Source of the DNA: Limisoma sp963590405
GTDB lineage: Bacteria > Bacteroidota > Bacteroidia > Bacteroidales > Muribaculaceae
Assembly: GCA_963590405.1 (NCBI GenBank)
Contig: CAVAPE010000021.1
Coordinates: 1-30,664, forward strand
Direction: 5' to 3'
DNA length: 30,664 nt
The translations under genes and the position numbers were made by a program. Of the stretch, positions 16,904-24,520 are shown piece by piece (position 1 is the stretch's first letter; each line of letters starts with the position of its first letter). The notes beneath the pieces were generated by a model, which was not told where the DNA came from, ran no database searches, and was given only the letters and a program-made list of their open reading frames with translations.

Positions 16904-17147
16904 TTTTCGCCCCTTTTTAACCAAAAAACCGCCATCACACCGACAAATGCCCCTGTGGAAGTCAATAACGAGACCCAACGCCTCCATTTCGAAGGACAAC
17001 CCAACTAACAGCCCTTGATTTTTCGGCACGGCTCTTTCATTTAAAATGGTATGGAGGTAAAAAAATAGACAGAGATAGAGCGCCCCGTAGGCGGCGGCGC
17101 CTTCACTTCACCAACCGATGCGGTGATGATTATGGTGGGCGAAGAAT
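16904..17147. other. Non-coding region between the amylase promoter and the palindromic repeat
   Basis: No gene is visible in this stretch. It contains A/T-rich upstream promoter sequence to about 16925, then ordinary sequence. At 17087-17108 a short hairpin, GCGCC paired with GGCGC, includes the word GCGCCCCGTAG, which recurs near the window end (30629-30639). Confidence 0.4.
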
Positions 17148-17338
17148 AGGCTGAAAGCCTTACACAACCATAGCCCAGGGCAACGCCCTGGGTATAAACG
17201 CATTAGAAATAGCGCCCTGAAAGGGCAATCCAAATCACCAACGTTGCCGTTTTGTGTTGCCCTTTCAGGGCGCAAACACACAATCACCTATTACCCAGGG
17301 CGTTGCCCTGGGCTATGGTGGCATAAGGCTTTCAGCCT
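17148..17338. repeat. REPIN-like palindromic element, two inverted three-hairpin arms
   Basis: 191-bp imperfect palindrome. The left arm has three small hairpins: AGGCT-gaa-AGCCT (17148-17160), CCCAGGGC-aac-GCCCTGGG (17174-17192) and GCCCT-gaa-AGGGC (17214-17226). The right arm has the same three in reverse order and orientation (about 17260-17272, 17294-17312 and 17326-17338). The same arm recurs at 26888-27210, so this is a dispersed family. Similar AGGGCGTTGCCCT repeats occur in many Bacteroidales genomes; mobilisation by a REP-associated tyrosine transposase (RAYT) in trans is inference, since no such gene is in the window. Confidence 0.85.
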
Positions 17339-17450
17339 ATCGCTCCATTCGCTGTGTCCCCTTTCTGGCATACCCTTCGCCGCCGCCGGGGGCATACGCC
17401 GATTCAAAAATTACCGCATTGTAGGACACGGAAACTCAAGCAGGGCTTGT

Positions 17451-17481
17451 TTTGCTCTGCCGTCGGCTTGCATTATCTTTG
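17451..17481 (+). promoter_or_regulatory. Promoter of the MATE exporter gene
   Basis: TTTG (17451-17454), 19 nt, then TATCTTTG (17474-17481): a perfect Bacteroidota promoter. The ATG at 17486 lies only 4 nt beyond the -7 box, so the transcript should begin at or within a few nt of the start codon. Confidence 0.75.
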
Positions 17482-17485
17482 CATT

Positions 17486-18781
17486 ATGAACAAGGAAATT
17501 CTAAAACTTGCCGTTCCGTCGATACTGTCAAACATTATCGTACCGTTGCTGGGGCTGATTGACCTGTCGATTGCGGGTCACATCGGCACGGCGGCGTTTA
17601 TCGGGGCTGTGTCGGTGGGCGCGACGATGTTCAGCCTCACCTATTGGAATTTCGGGTTTCTTCGCATGGGCACGAGCGGCATCACGGCGCAGGCTTTCGG
17701 TGCACGCAACAAGGCACTGATGTCGGTGACGCTCTGCCGTGCGGTGGCTCTTGCTCTCGGGCTGGGGCTCGGGCTGATAGCAGTACGTGCGCCGCTCGGC
17801 AAACTATTTCTTTGGGTCATCGCACCGAGTGCGGAGGTGGAGGCGATGGCGAGCGAGTATTTCCAAATCATCATCTGGGGCGCGCCGGCGATGCTCGCCA
17901 CCATGGGGCTGACTGGCTGGTTTATCGGTATGCAAAACACCCGCTATCCGCTCGTTGTGGCATTGGCGGTGAATTTCATCAACATCGGCGCAAGTGTGTC
18001 GCTGGTGTTTGCCGCCAAACTCGGTTTCGTGGGCATCCCTCTCGGCACACTCATTGCGCAGTGGTGCGGCTTCGGCCTGTCGATTGCTTTCGCCGCCAGA
18101 CTTTTGCGGAAAAGCGGCATCGCCGTGAGCATCCGCCTGAGGGAACTGACCGACGGCATCGGGCGGTTTTTCCGCATCAACTCCGACATTTTTCTGCGTA
18201 GCCTGTGCATGATGGCGGTGATGCTATGGTTCACGGCGGCAGGAGCGCGCGAGGGCAACATGACGCTTGCGGTAAATGCGTTGTTCATGCAACTCTATAT
18301 GCTCTACTCCAATTTTATGGACGGCTTCGCATACGCAGCAGAGGCTCTGGTGGGCAAATTCTGCGGCTCGGAAGACAACGCTTCGATGCGACGCTGCATC
18401 CGCGCTCTTTTCCGCTGGGGATGGGGTTTGGCGATTGTGTTTGCCCTTTGCTACGGCGGTCTCAACGAACCGATGATGCATATGTTTTCCGACGACACTT
18501 CGGTCATCGCCAACGCCTCACGCTATAGCCTTTGGCTCTGCGTTGTACCTCTGGCTGGCGTGGGAGCATTCCTTTGGGACGGCGTGTTTGTCGGGCTCAC
18601 CGCCACGCGCTGCATGCTTTTGTCGCTCGTTGGCGGCTCGGCGGTGTTCTTTCTGCTCGCGTTGAACACACACCTCCTCCCCGACCCCAACCACGGACTT
18701 TGGCTCGCCTACTCGGCATTTCTCTCCGTCCGCGGCTTGATTCTTTGGCTCATTTTCCGTCGTAAGCAAGTACGCCGCTGA
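17486..18781 (+). CDS. MATE family multidrug/toxin efflux transporter (DinF-like)
   Basis: 431-aa polytopic inner-membrane protein with about 12 hydrophobic segments. The N-terminal MNKEILKLAVPSILSNIIVPLLGLIDLSIAGHIG is split here as the typical DinF-type start (KLAVPSILSNI) followed by PLLGLIDLSIAGH. MATE proteins export cationic drugs or metabolites using Na+ or H+ gradients. A repeat of the MatE domain is seen in the second half (about 225-420). The start at 17486 is chosen because the preceding 44 codons overlap the palindromic repeat and the promoter and lack transporter character. It is the only plus-strand gene between the amylase and PCMD genes, apparently monocistronic. Substrate unknown. 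Confidence 0.92.
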   Translation: MNKEILKLAVPSILSNIIVPLLGLIDLSIAGHIGTAAFIGAVSVGATMFSLTYWNFGFLRMGTSGITAQAFGARNKALMSVTLCRAVALALGLGLGLIAVRAPLGKLFLWVIAPSAEVEAMASEYFQIIIWGAPAMLATMGLTGWFIGMQNTRYPLVVALAVNFINIGASVSLVFAAKLGFVGIPLGTLIAQWCGFGLSIAFAARLLRKSGIAVSIRLRELTDGIGRFFRINSDIFLRSLCMMAVMLWFTAAGAREGNMTLAVNALFMQLYMLYSNFMDGFAYAAEALVGKFCGSEDNASMRRCIRALFRWGWGLAIVFALCYGGLNEPMMHMFSDDTSVIANASRYSLWLCVVPLAGVGAFLWDGVFVGLTATRCMLLSLVGGSAVFFLLALNTHLLPDPNHGLWLAYSAFLSVRGLILWLIFRRKQVRR

Positions 18782-18835
18782 AATTCACGACGAGTATTTA
18801 CCAAAAATTTCGATATTTACCTTTATATTTTCAAA

Positions 18836-18859
18836 AGTTGATATGTTTATATATCAACT
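18836..18859 (+). terminator. AT-rich hairpin after the MATE gene
   Basis: AGTTGATAT (18836-18844) is exactly complementary to ATATCAACT (18851-18859) around GTTTAT, 55 bp past the MATE stop and followed by a T-rich stretch (TATTTTTC at about 18867). Plausible but weak because the stem is A/T-rich. Confidence 0.35.
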
Positions 18860-19011
18860 AATTAGATATTTTTCAGTTTATATACATGCTAATTCCGCCG
18901 CAAAAATCGTTGCAAGCACGAAATTATGTATATATCTTAGCAGTACTGATAGAAAGAACCATTCACTATTATTATTTCAACCTCTTATGTTGGGAAACAT
19001 AGAGAGTAAAC

Positions 19012-19049
19012 AAAAAAGCGAGGCCCTATAAAAAGTCTCGCCTTTTTTT
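19012..19049. terminator. Bidirectional terminator between MATE and PCMD genes
   Basis: An A6 run, GCGAG (19018-19022), a loop, CTCGC (19037-19041) and a T7 run. It can end plus-strand transcription and, read on the minus strand, lies about 22 bp beyond the PCMD gene stop with Ts downstream. Confidence 0.7.
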
Positions 19050-19071
19050 GTTTATATGTCTCTGGTTTATG

Positions 19072-20037
19072 TTAGTCGTAGATAAATGCCACGTTGTCCA
19101 CATAAAGTGTCTGACCAATCGTGCCCTCGTAGGCTGTACCGCAGCCAGCGGAGAACATCATAATGATGTGGGTCGGCGTTGCCAACGGGCTATCCCATCC
19201 CACTTCCTGCACTGGTACGATCTTGCCTTTGCTGTTGCGTGCATAGTAAGGACGGCTCTTGTCGATGAGGTTCATATAACTCTTATAGTACGACTGCCCA
19301 ACGATGTCGCCGTAGTAGATGCGCAAGCGGTGGTCGTTGACCCAGCCGTTTGTGCTCTTGGTGTAGCGCTCACGGCCTGTGCCCACGCGCTTTGCGTAGA
19401 TGTTGCCCTGTGCGTCCTCCCAACGGCGCTGCAGAAGCACGAATGCCTCGCAGGCGTTCTGCCGTCCGGTAAGCGTCTTTTTCTTGCCGAAGCCGCTTGA
19501 ATAGATCATCTGCGCATTGGCTGGAATTTCCACCTTATAGTCAAAGCAGAGATATTTTGGACGCTTGGTGAACTTCACGTTCATGTCGAGTTTGCTGTAT
19601 GGGTTCTTGGTGCTGCTCACCGGCTCCACCATAGTGCCGAAATAGATACTGCCCGAAACGAGTACATCCATATTGACCACGCCGAGAGCCTTGACCTTCT
19701 CCATAATGGTGGACAACTTCACGCACTTGTTGCCAGCGCTGCGCTGGAACGGATAGACGGCGTTGCTGCCCTTCACCACGCCTGCCACCTTGGCGTAGAC
19801 GTTGCTCGTTGCCCAAGGCGAGCCTCCGAGGTTGGAATATGCCTTGTTGCCGTTGATTGTCTGCGTAGGACCTATTTCGTATAAAGTCTTGCTTTTTCCT
19901 CCGATAATTGCCGACTCCTTAATGGTTCGGGTAACCCAGTGCTCAAAATCACCGAAAGCCACCTTTTCCTTCGTTTCGGCTTGCATTGTGCACACTGCAG
20001 AAAGCAGTGCCAATGCCATCAATAATTTCTTCTTCAT
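19072..20037 (-). CDS. Secreted PCMD (putative carbohydrate metabolism) domain protein
   Basis: 321 aa from the preferred start at 20037, which opens directly on a signal peptide (MKKKLLMALALLSAVCTMQA, probable cleavage after Ala20). The ATG at 20061 would lie next to the -7 box. The Cys16 context SAVC is a poor lipobox, so the protein is probably soluble or T9SS-independent. The body is a beta-rich PCMD-like domain, with the diagnostic end THIIMMFSAG, GTIGQTLYVDNVAF and a YKVEIPAN-type strand. Pfam describes this as a putative carbohydrate-metabolism domain of Bacteroidota; no catalytic residues are known. It lies directly downstream of the fimbrial operon in the same direction but has its own promoter, so a fimbrial role is possible but unproven. 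Confidence 0.75.
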   Translation of the reverse strand: MKKKLLMALALLSAVCTMQAETKEKVAFGDFEHWVTRTIKESAIIGGKSKTLYEIGPTQTINGNKAYSNLGGSPWATSNVYAKVAGVVKGSNAVYPFQRSAGNKCVKLSTIMEKVKALGVVNMDVLVSGSIYFGTMVEPVSSTKNPYSKLDMNVKFTKRPKYLCFDYKVEIPANAQMIYSSGFGKKKTLTGRQNACEAFVLLQRRWEDAQGNIYAKRVGTGRERYTKSTNGWVNDHRLRIYYGDIVGQSYYKSYMNLIDKSRPYYARNSKGKIVPVQEVGWDSPLATPTHIIMMFSAGCGTAYEGTIGQTLYVDNVAFIYD

Positions 20038-20058
20038 TTCAATTTTAATTTCCGACGC

Positions 20059-20089
20059 CAAAATTAGTTATTTTCACGCAATTATGAAA
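20059..20089 (-). promoter_or_regulatory. Promoter of the PCMD protein gene
   Basis: TAATTTTG on the minus strand (20059-20066) is a perfect TAnnTTTG. TTTC (20086-20089) lies 19 nt upstream in place of TTTG. Predicted leader is about 16 nt to the start at 20037. Confidence 0.5.
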
Positions 20090-20110
20090 ATCCGCACCAT
20101 CTGCGGCTAT

Positions 20111-20142
20111 AAAAAATGATTGGCACTAACTTCACAGCCAAT
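20111..20142 (-). terminator. Terminator of the fimbrial operon
   Basis: ATTGGC (20119-20124) pairs with GCCAAT (20137-20142). On the minus strand the hairpin is followed within two bases by a six-T run (plus A-run 20111-20116). It lies about 86 bp past the Mfa2-like gene stop and just upstream of the PCMD promoter. Confidence 0.55.
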
Positions 20143-20227
20143 GCCAAAATGAGAATTGTAACAAAATCGAATTACTATTGGTCTCTTTCAGACTACGCCA
20201 AAGCTCAGTCCGTTATATCATAATTTA

Positions 20228-21205
20228 TTATAAATCCACATCACTCAAAATCACTCTCCAGGAGTTGATTATGATGCTCGTGCTTATCCAGTTGCTGCCT
20301 TGCATAAAGAAGGTCATATTCCACTCGTCCTGACGGTCGAGGTATTCCTGATTGCTCATCGACGAGTTGTAGTTGCCTTTCACGAGAAGGGCGTAGTCGT
20401 TGACAGGGATAGAAAATACCTTGTCGCCTGTATCCTTCTTGTAGACAGTAAGCACGGTTTTCTGCCCGTCAACAAGGCGGTTGATGGTGAACTCCGCAAC
20501 CACGACGCTAACCGCTGAGCCGTCGGAAGCCTTGGTCTCTGTGTTCATGCCTGCCGAGCCTGTGTAGATGCTCCACGGGGTGTAGGTCATCTGCTGATTG
20601 CCGAGCAGGGTATTGTCGTAGTTCAGATAACCGTTGGCGGATGTAATCTCATAGCGGAAAGCATCCTTGTCGATGGGTTCGCCGGAGATGTTTTGGAGAA
20701 TCACGCGAATCACGTTGGTGTCCTTAGTGAGGTCGACCACGCCACGCTCGCGCGCCACAGAAACGGGCACCTCCGCATGGAAGAGCGGCGTGAGGTCGCC
20801 GTTGACTGCGCCGTCGGTATTGTTTACGAGACACGTGAGGTCAGCGAGGTTGTCGGCGTTGCCGAAGGTGTAACTGTTGGCCTTGCGCTCTTCGCCAAAG
20901 CCCCAAGTCACGATGCGTGTGGCATCCGAAGGAAGGCCGGCGAGATTGATGGTGTAGTCGCTATTTTTGAGTGCCGAAGCATCTGCATCGGCGGTGTATA
21001 CAAGTCGATTGTTGGCGTTGTAGGCATAGAGTTTGACGCTGCTCACCTCGTGCGGTGCAGCATCGGCAAACTTCATATTACGGGTGAAGCAGATCTTGAC
21101 GCTCGGACATTCGCTCTGGTCGTCGTAGATGCAACTGCTGAGAGCAGCAGTGGCAATCAGTGCAGCACCCATCAATAATTTTCCTATTAATGCCTTTGTA
21201 TTCAT
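20228..21205 (-). CDS. FimB/Mfa2-family fimbrial anchor/tip lipoprotein
   Basis: 325 aa. A lipoprotein signal ends in the lipobox LSSC (Cys25), followed by IYDDQSECP, the Cys-x(n)-Cys start typical of Mfa2/FimB proteins. The body is two beta-rich domains (about 35-165 and 170-320), and the C-terminus has the family pattern of a hydrophobic strand ending SWISTSIIINSWRVI. In Porphyromonas gingivalis, Mfa2 and FimB anchor the type V pilus to the outer membrane and limit its length; this protein is inferred to do the same for the upstream Mfa1-like subunit. It is last in the DUF3575-DUF3868-mfa1-mfa2 operon, after a 99-bp gap with two hairpins. Confidence 0.85.
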   Translation of the reverse strand: MNTKALIGKLLMGAALIATAALSSCIYDDQSECPSVKICFTRNMKFADAAPHEVSSVKLYAYNANNRLVYTADADASALKNSDYTINLAGLPSDATRIVTWGFGEERKANSYTFGNADNLADLTCLVNNTDGAVNGDLTPLFHAEVPVSVARERGVVDLTKDTNVIRVILQNISGEPIDKDAFRYEITSANGYLNYDNTLLGNQQMTYTPWSIYTGSAGMNTETKASDGSAVSVVVAEFTINRLVDGQKTVLTVYKKDTGDKVFSIPVNDYALLVKGNYNSSMSNQEYLDRQDEWNMTFFMQGSNWISTSIIINSWRVILSDVDL

Positions 21206-21237
21206 TATTATCTTGCAGATTTTTATTTTTTGGTGAA

Positions 21238-21288
21238 CGGCAGCCCGATCAAAGGCTGCCGCCCTATGGTTGGCACCGCTTATGCGGT
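21238..21288 (-). promoter_or_regulatory. Two tandem hairpins between major subunit and anchor genes
   Basis: CGGCAGCC/GGCTGCCG (21238-21245 and 21254-21261), a perfect 8-bp stem, and ACCGC/GCGGT (21275-21279 and 21284-21288). They start 16 bp beyond the major-subunit stop. Neither is followed by a T-run on the minus strand, so partial termination, attenuation or mRNA 3'-end protection is likelier than full termination. Confidence 0.55.
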
Positions 21289-21304
21289 CCGATTGTCAGT
21301 GTAG

Positions 21305-23053
21305 TTAGTCAAGAACAACGTCTTGCTTGATTGACTTCCAAGAGAGGACGTTCAAGCGAGCGGCTACGTAGTAGTTGTGCTCCTTACCAGGGATGATTAC
21401 GAGTTCTTCGTCCTTATCCCATACGGCTGCACCGATACGAGTAACGCTTGAAAGAGTCAATTGGTAGATGTGGTTGCGGACAATACCCCAGAATGGGTTA
21501 TCGCTTGTGCTGCTCAAGTGTTCGATAGGCACTTGATAGTAGCATGCGCCACCCTTCCAGCCAGTTACATCGCTTACGAGAGCAGCAGCCTCGCTACGGA
21601 TGTATTGAGTAACAACAGCAGCATAAGCTGTAGCCTCAACAGTTGACCATACGCCGTTGTCGTTCTTTTGAAGTACGGCACCAGTCATCGAAGCAGGAGC
21701 AGTTGCGCCAGTAGCAGAAACTGAAACTACGCTCTTGTTGTTGTGAGTTGTAGTATATGCAAATGTGAGGTCTTCAGGAGCCAAGTTGACAGTCTTGTCT
21801 GCTGTGTACCAACGGAGTTTACCGTTAAGTGCGTTGACGATACGAGTCTTGAAAGCGTCCTCTGTGTAGAACACACCATCCTTACGGAAGAGGTTTTCTT
21901 CTTTCCAAGTTGCACCGCCGTCCTCTGAAATCTCGAGGTGAGCAGAAATAAGCATTGTAGTCACATTGGCCTTTTGCTCTGCAAGACCCTTCTGAGAAGC
22001 CTTAGGCACTGTGTTCTCGTGCAGATAGCAAGAGTTGAAAGCGGCAGCAGCCTCGTTCCAAGAGTAGTACTCAAGGTTCTTGTAAGTACCCTTTTGGTCA
22101 GACTTTACAGCAATGTTGAAGTCGTAGTCGTCGTCGGCACCTGCAGTGTAGTTCTCATCCTTAGCCCAGAAACTGCGGAATTCAGCAGCAGAGTTCCAGC
22201 CAGTGAAAGGAGCAGTAGTAAGCCATGCGTTGTCAACGTTCTTGATGAGATAGCCAGACTCGTTGATTGCATTCTCATGCCAGCCGTCGATAACGATGCG
22301 AGCCTGAACCTTTGCGTTGTTTACGTAGATATCCTCAGTGGTTACGTTAAACACATATTTTGTCTTGCTTCCTTCTGTGATTGTAGTCACGCCAGCAGCA
22401 GGAGTCATGTTCAACTTAGCAACTGTGCGCTCAACATAGATGTCGACTGGGTTAGCAAGAGCAGCCTCGCGAGTTTCGCAGATGTTGGCTGCTGTTACCT
22501 GAGTTGCAGTCACAACCTTGCTGTCGTCAGAGTATGACGAGTTTGTAAGGATGAGGTCACCCTTTGCAGGAGTTGTTGAAACGGCTTTGTCCTCTACAAC
22601 TGCGAGCACTTCGGCAAGAGTTTTGTTTTTGAGCGAGTTAACGTCGTCGTAGTTAAGCACAGCAAGCACCTGAGTAGGTTTCACCTTTGTAGGACCAAGG
22701 ATGATTGTAGCGTTCGACTTTCTCTCTACGCTTGTGCCTGCAGTAGATGTTTCTGACAGGGTAAGGAAGCCTGTTGAGCCTTCGTCAATCAGTGTGCCCG
22801 ATGTAAGGAAGTTTCCTGCTGCATCGTAGAACAAGAAGATTGAGTTAGCCAATTTCACAGAACTTTCTGCCTCTGAACCGTATTCATAGCCACCGTCGGT
22901 GATGGCTTTTGTTCCGGCATTTGTCATGCCAAGGCTGATTGACATAAATGAGTTACCGTCTTCGGAACCGGTAGTGTTTTTTGGCTCTTCGCTTGAACAT
23001 GCCGTGAAAGCTAGGGCGATAGCACCAACAGCAATTGATTTTAAAAGTTTCAT
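21305..23053 (-). CDS. Mfa1-family major fimbrial subunit (type V pilin-like lipoprotein)
   Basis: 582 aa. The lipoprotein signal has lipobox FTAC (Cys19) followed by SSEEP. The N-terminal fimbrillin domain (about 35-260) contains the expected IFLFYDAAGNFL strand, and the C-terminal domain (about 270-582) ends with the family's RNHIYQLTLSSVTRIGA and SWKSIKQDVV, the region that acts as the donor strand in type V pili. In P. gingivalis such precursors reach the outer membrane as lipoproteins, are trimmed and polymerise. At 582 aa it is near the P. gingivalis Mfa1 size. It is preceded by the DUF3868 gene (31 bp) and followed by the anchor gene. Confidence 0.88.
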   Translation of the reverse strand: MKLLKSIAVGAIALAFTACSSEEPKNTTGSEDGNSFMSISLGMTNAGTKAITDGGYEYGSEAESSVKLANSIFLFYDAAGNFLTSGTLIDEGSTGFLTLSETSTAGTSVERKSNATIILGPTKVKPTQVLAVLNYDDVNSLKNKTLAEVLAVVEDKAVSTTPAKGDLILTNSSYSDDSKVVTATQVTAANICETREAALANPVDIYVERTVAKLNMTPAAGVTTITEGSKTKYVFNVTTEDIYVNNAKVQARIVIDGWHENAINESGYLIKNVDNAWLTTAPFTGWNSAAEFRSFWAKDENYTAGADDDYDFNIAVKSDQKGTYKNLEYYSWNEAAAAFNSCYLHENTVPKASQKGLAEQKANVTTMLISAHLEISEDGGATWKEENLFRKDGVFYTEDAFKTRIVNALNGKLRWYTADKTVNLAPEDLTFAYTTTHNNKSVVSVSATGATAPASMTGAVLQKNDNGVWSTVEATAYAAVVTQYIRSEAAALVSDVTGWKGGACYYQVPIEHLSSTSDNPFWGIVRNHIYQLTLSSVTRIGAAVWDKDEELVIIPGKEHNYYVAARLNVLSWKSIKQDVVLD

Positions 23054-23084
23054 CTTAATACCGTTTTTGTTTTATATAAATATG

Positions 23085-24518
23085 TTATTTCATTCTTTTC
23101 TTCAATTCCTCAAGATTTGCCTTGGCTGCCTCGAGATTGCCGGCTGCCTCGAAATGCTTGAGCGCTGCCTCTTTGTCGCCGTTGCGTGCAGCAAGCACAC
23201 CGCGGGCATTCTCTGCCTCGGCACTGTTGCCAGCCTTCTTTAGGAAGTTGGTCGCGCTTTGGAGGTCGTTGCGGAGTAGGGCTGCACAGGCTGCGTTGGT
23301 GTTGGCGAGTTCGCTTTCGGGATACATCCTTACGGCTACGTCAAACACTTGGCAGAATTCCTGGCTACCGGTCTCGTAACTGTTTGCCACGTGGTACATC
23401 TCGTTGAGCGAGAGGTTTTGCGGACGCTCTTTGATGATGCGGCGCGCTTCTTCAAGGCTGAACTGGCGGATGTTGTAGGAAATCTTGTAGTCCGTGCGGC
23501 GGAGCGACGGATAGAGACCTTGCTTGATGTCCGACTTATAGAAATCGGGGTATTTCTTTGCCAATGTCTCGTCCTTCTGGTCGGGAGTCAACTTGGTGTT
23601 TTCCACAATCGAGGCGAAGCCTGCTGGCAGGGAGTCGCGGTTCTTGTCCACATAGGCGTAGACGCCGTCCCAGTCCTCGGCTGTGCTCTCGGTGGAGAAC
23701 ACGCTGTGCGGAATTTCGCTGTAATATTCCTCAAGGTAGTCCTCAAGCGCTTTCGTACGGTTGGCTGCCAGGACTTCGTTGTTGGCATATTTGCCGTCGG
23801 GCGACGCATAGCCGTGGAGGCTGATGCCAGTGATTGTCACGTCGGAATCCTGACGCACCACGTCGATGGTGTTACGGATTTTTGCCAACTCGGCTTGGTT
23901 GTTGCCAAACGTCGGGCGGATGTCGTATTTGTTGATTACGAAGTTCAGGCGTGCGCTACCTTCGATTTCGCGGCTCTTGATGGCCTCAGGCACGGGAGTG
24001 ATGAAAGCGTAGCGATAGTCCCAGTCGGGAGTGATAAGTCCTGACGGAGCGATGGGGTTATAGGCGGTTTCGCCAATCTGCGTCTGGCTACAGCCACATG
24101 TGCCCTCGCCTACTACAACCTGCGAGCCCGACATCCAGTCCTTATAGTCGCACCATGCGGCATAGTGCTCGGTCTGTGCCTTGCCGTTGTGGCGCTGCGC
24201 AACGAAGACGGGATTTTCGGTTGCCGACTTGTTGTTGCGCTGGTAGAAGATGTAGCGCTTGCGACCCATCACCTCTGCCGACTGAAGGCTGAGGGTGTCG
24301 GTGCCGTTGACGAGCATCGGGGTGTAGACCAATCCGCGGTTGGAAGCGAGGCTGAGGCTGTCGAGCACGAAATCGAGGTCGACAGAAACGCGGTCGCCGC
24401 TGCGGACGGTGTGGAGGTTGGCAACTTTCACGCTACCGTCGACAAGTGTCTGCTGGATAGCGCTGAATGCCGTGGCAGCAGTCGCTGCTAAAAATAATAT
24501 GATGAATGCTTTCTTCAT
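23085..24518 (-). CDS. DUF3868 / OmpA-like / TPR protein of the fimbrial locus
   Basis: 477 aa with a signal peptide (MKKAFIILFLAATAATAFSA). A DUF3868-type N-terminal domain covers about 22-175. An OmpA-like region follows at about 188-345, with the ITGISLHGYASPDGKYANN loop and NRTKALEDYL helix that resemble peptidoglycan-binding OmpA folds. A C-terminal TPR-like helical part runs about 355-477 (Ala-rich repeats such as NTNAACAALLRNDLQSATNF and GDKEAALKHFEAAGN). DUF3868 with DUF3575 precedes fimbrillin genes in many Bacteroidales loci. The likely role is a periplasmic or outer-membrane scaffold for pilus assembly, by inference. It is 2 bp after the DUF3575 gene. Confidence 0.82.
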   Translation of the reverse strand: MKKAFIILFLAATAATAFSAIQQTLVDGSVKVANLHTVRSGDRVSVDLDFVLDSLSLASNRGLVYTPMLVNGTDTLSLQSAEVMGRKRYIFYQRNNKSATENPVFVAQRHNGKAQTEHYAAWCDYKDWMSGSQVVVGEGTCGCSQTQIGETAYNPIAPSGLITPDWDYRYAFITPVPEAIKSREIEGSARLNFVINKYDIRPTFGNNQAELAKIRNTIDVVRQDSDVTITGISLHGYASPDGKYANNEVLAANRTKALEDYLEEYYSEIPHSVFSTESTAEDWDGVYAYVDKNRDSLPAGFASIVENTKLTPDQKDETLAKKYPDFYKSDIKQGLYPSLRRTDYKISYNIRQFSLEEARRIIKERPQNLSLNEMYHVANSYETGSQEFCQVFDVAVRMYPESELANTNAACAALLRNDLQSATNFLKKAGNSAEAENARGVLAARNGDKEAALKHFEAAGNLEAAKANLEELKKRMK

Positions 24519-24520
24519 TG

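Noticed and set aside
17244..17489. 81-codon plus-strand frame, and a 67-codon minus-strand frame at 26900-27103
   Set aside because: Both are made of the palindromic repeat; the Pro/Gly/Cys-rich peptides are translations of the hairpins.
18843..19031. 62-codon plus-strand frame after the MATE gene
   Set aside because: It is A/T-driven, runs through two hairpins into a terminator and has no plausible ribosome-binding context.
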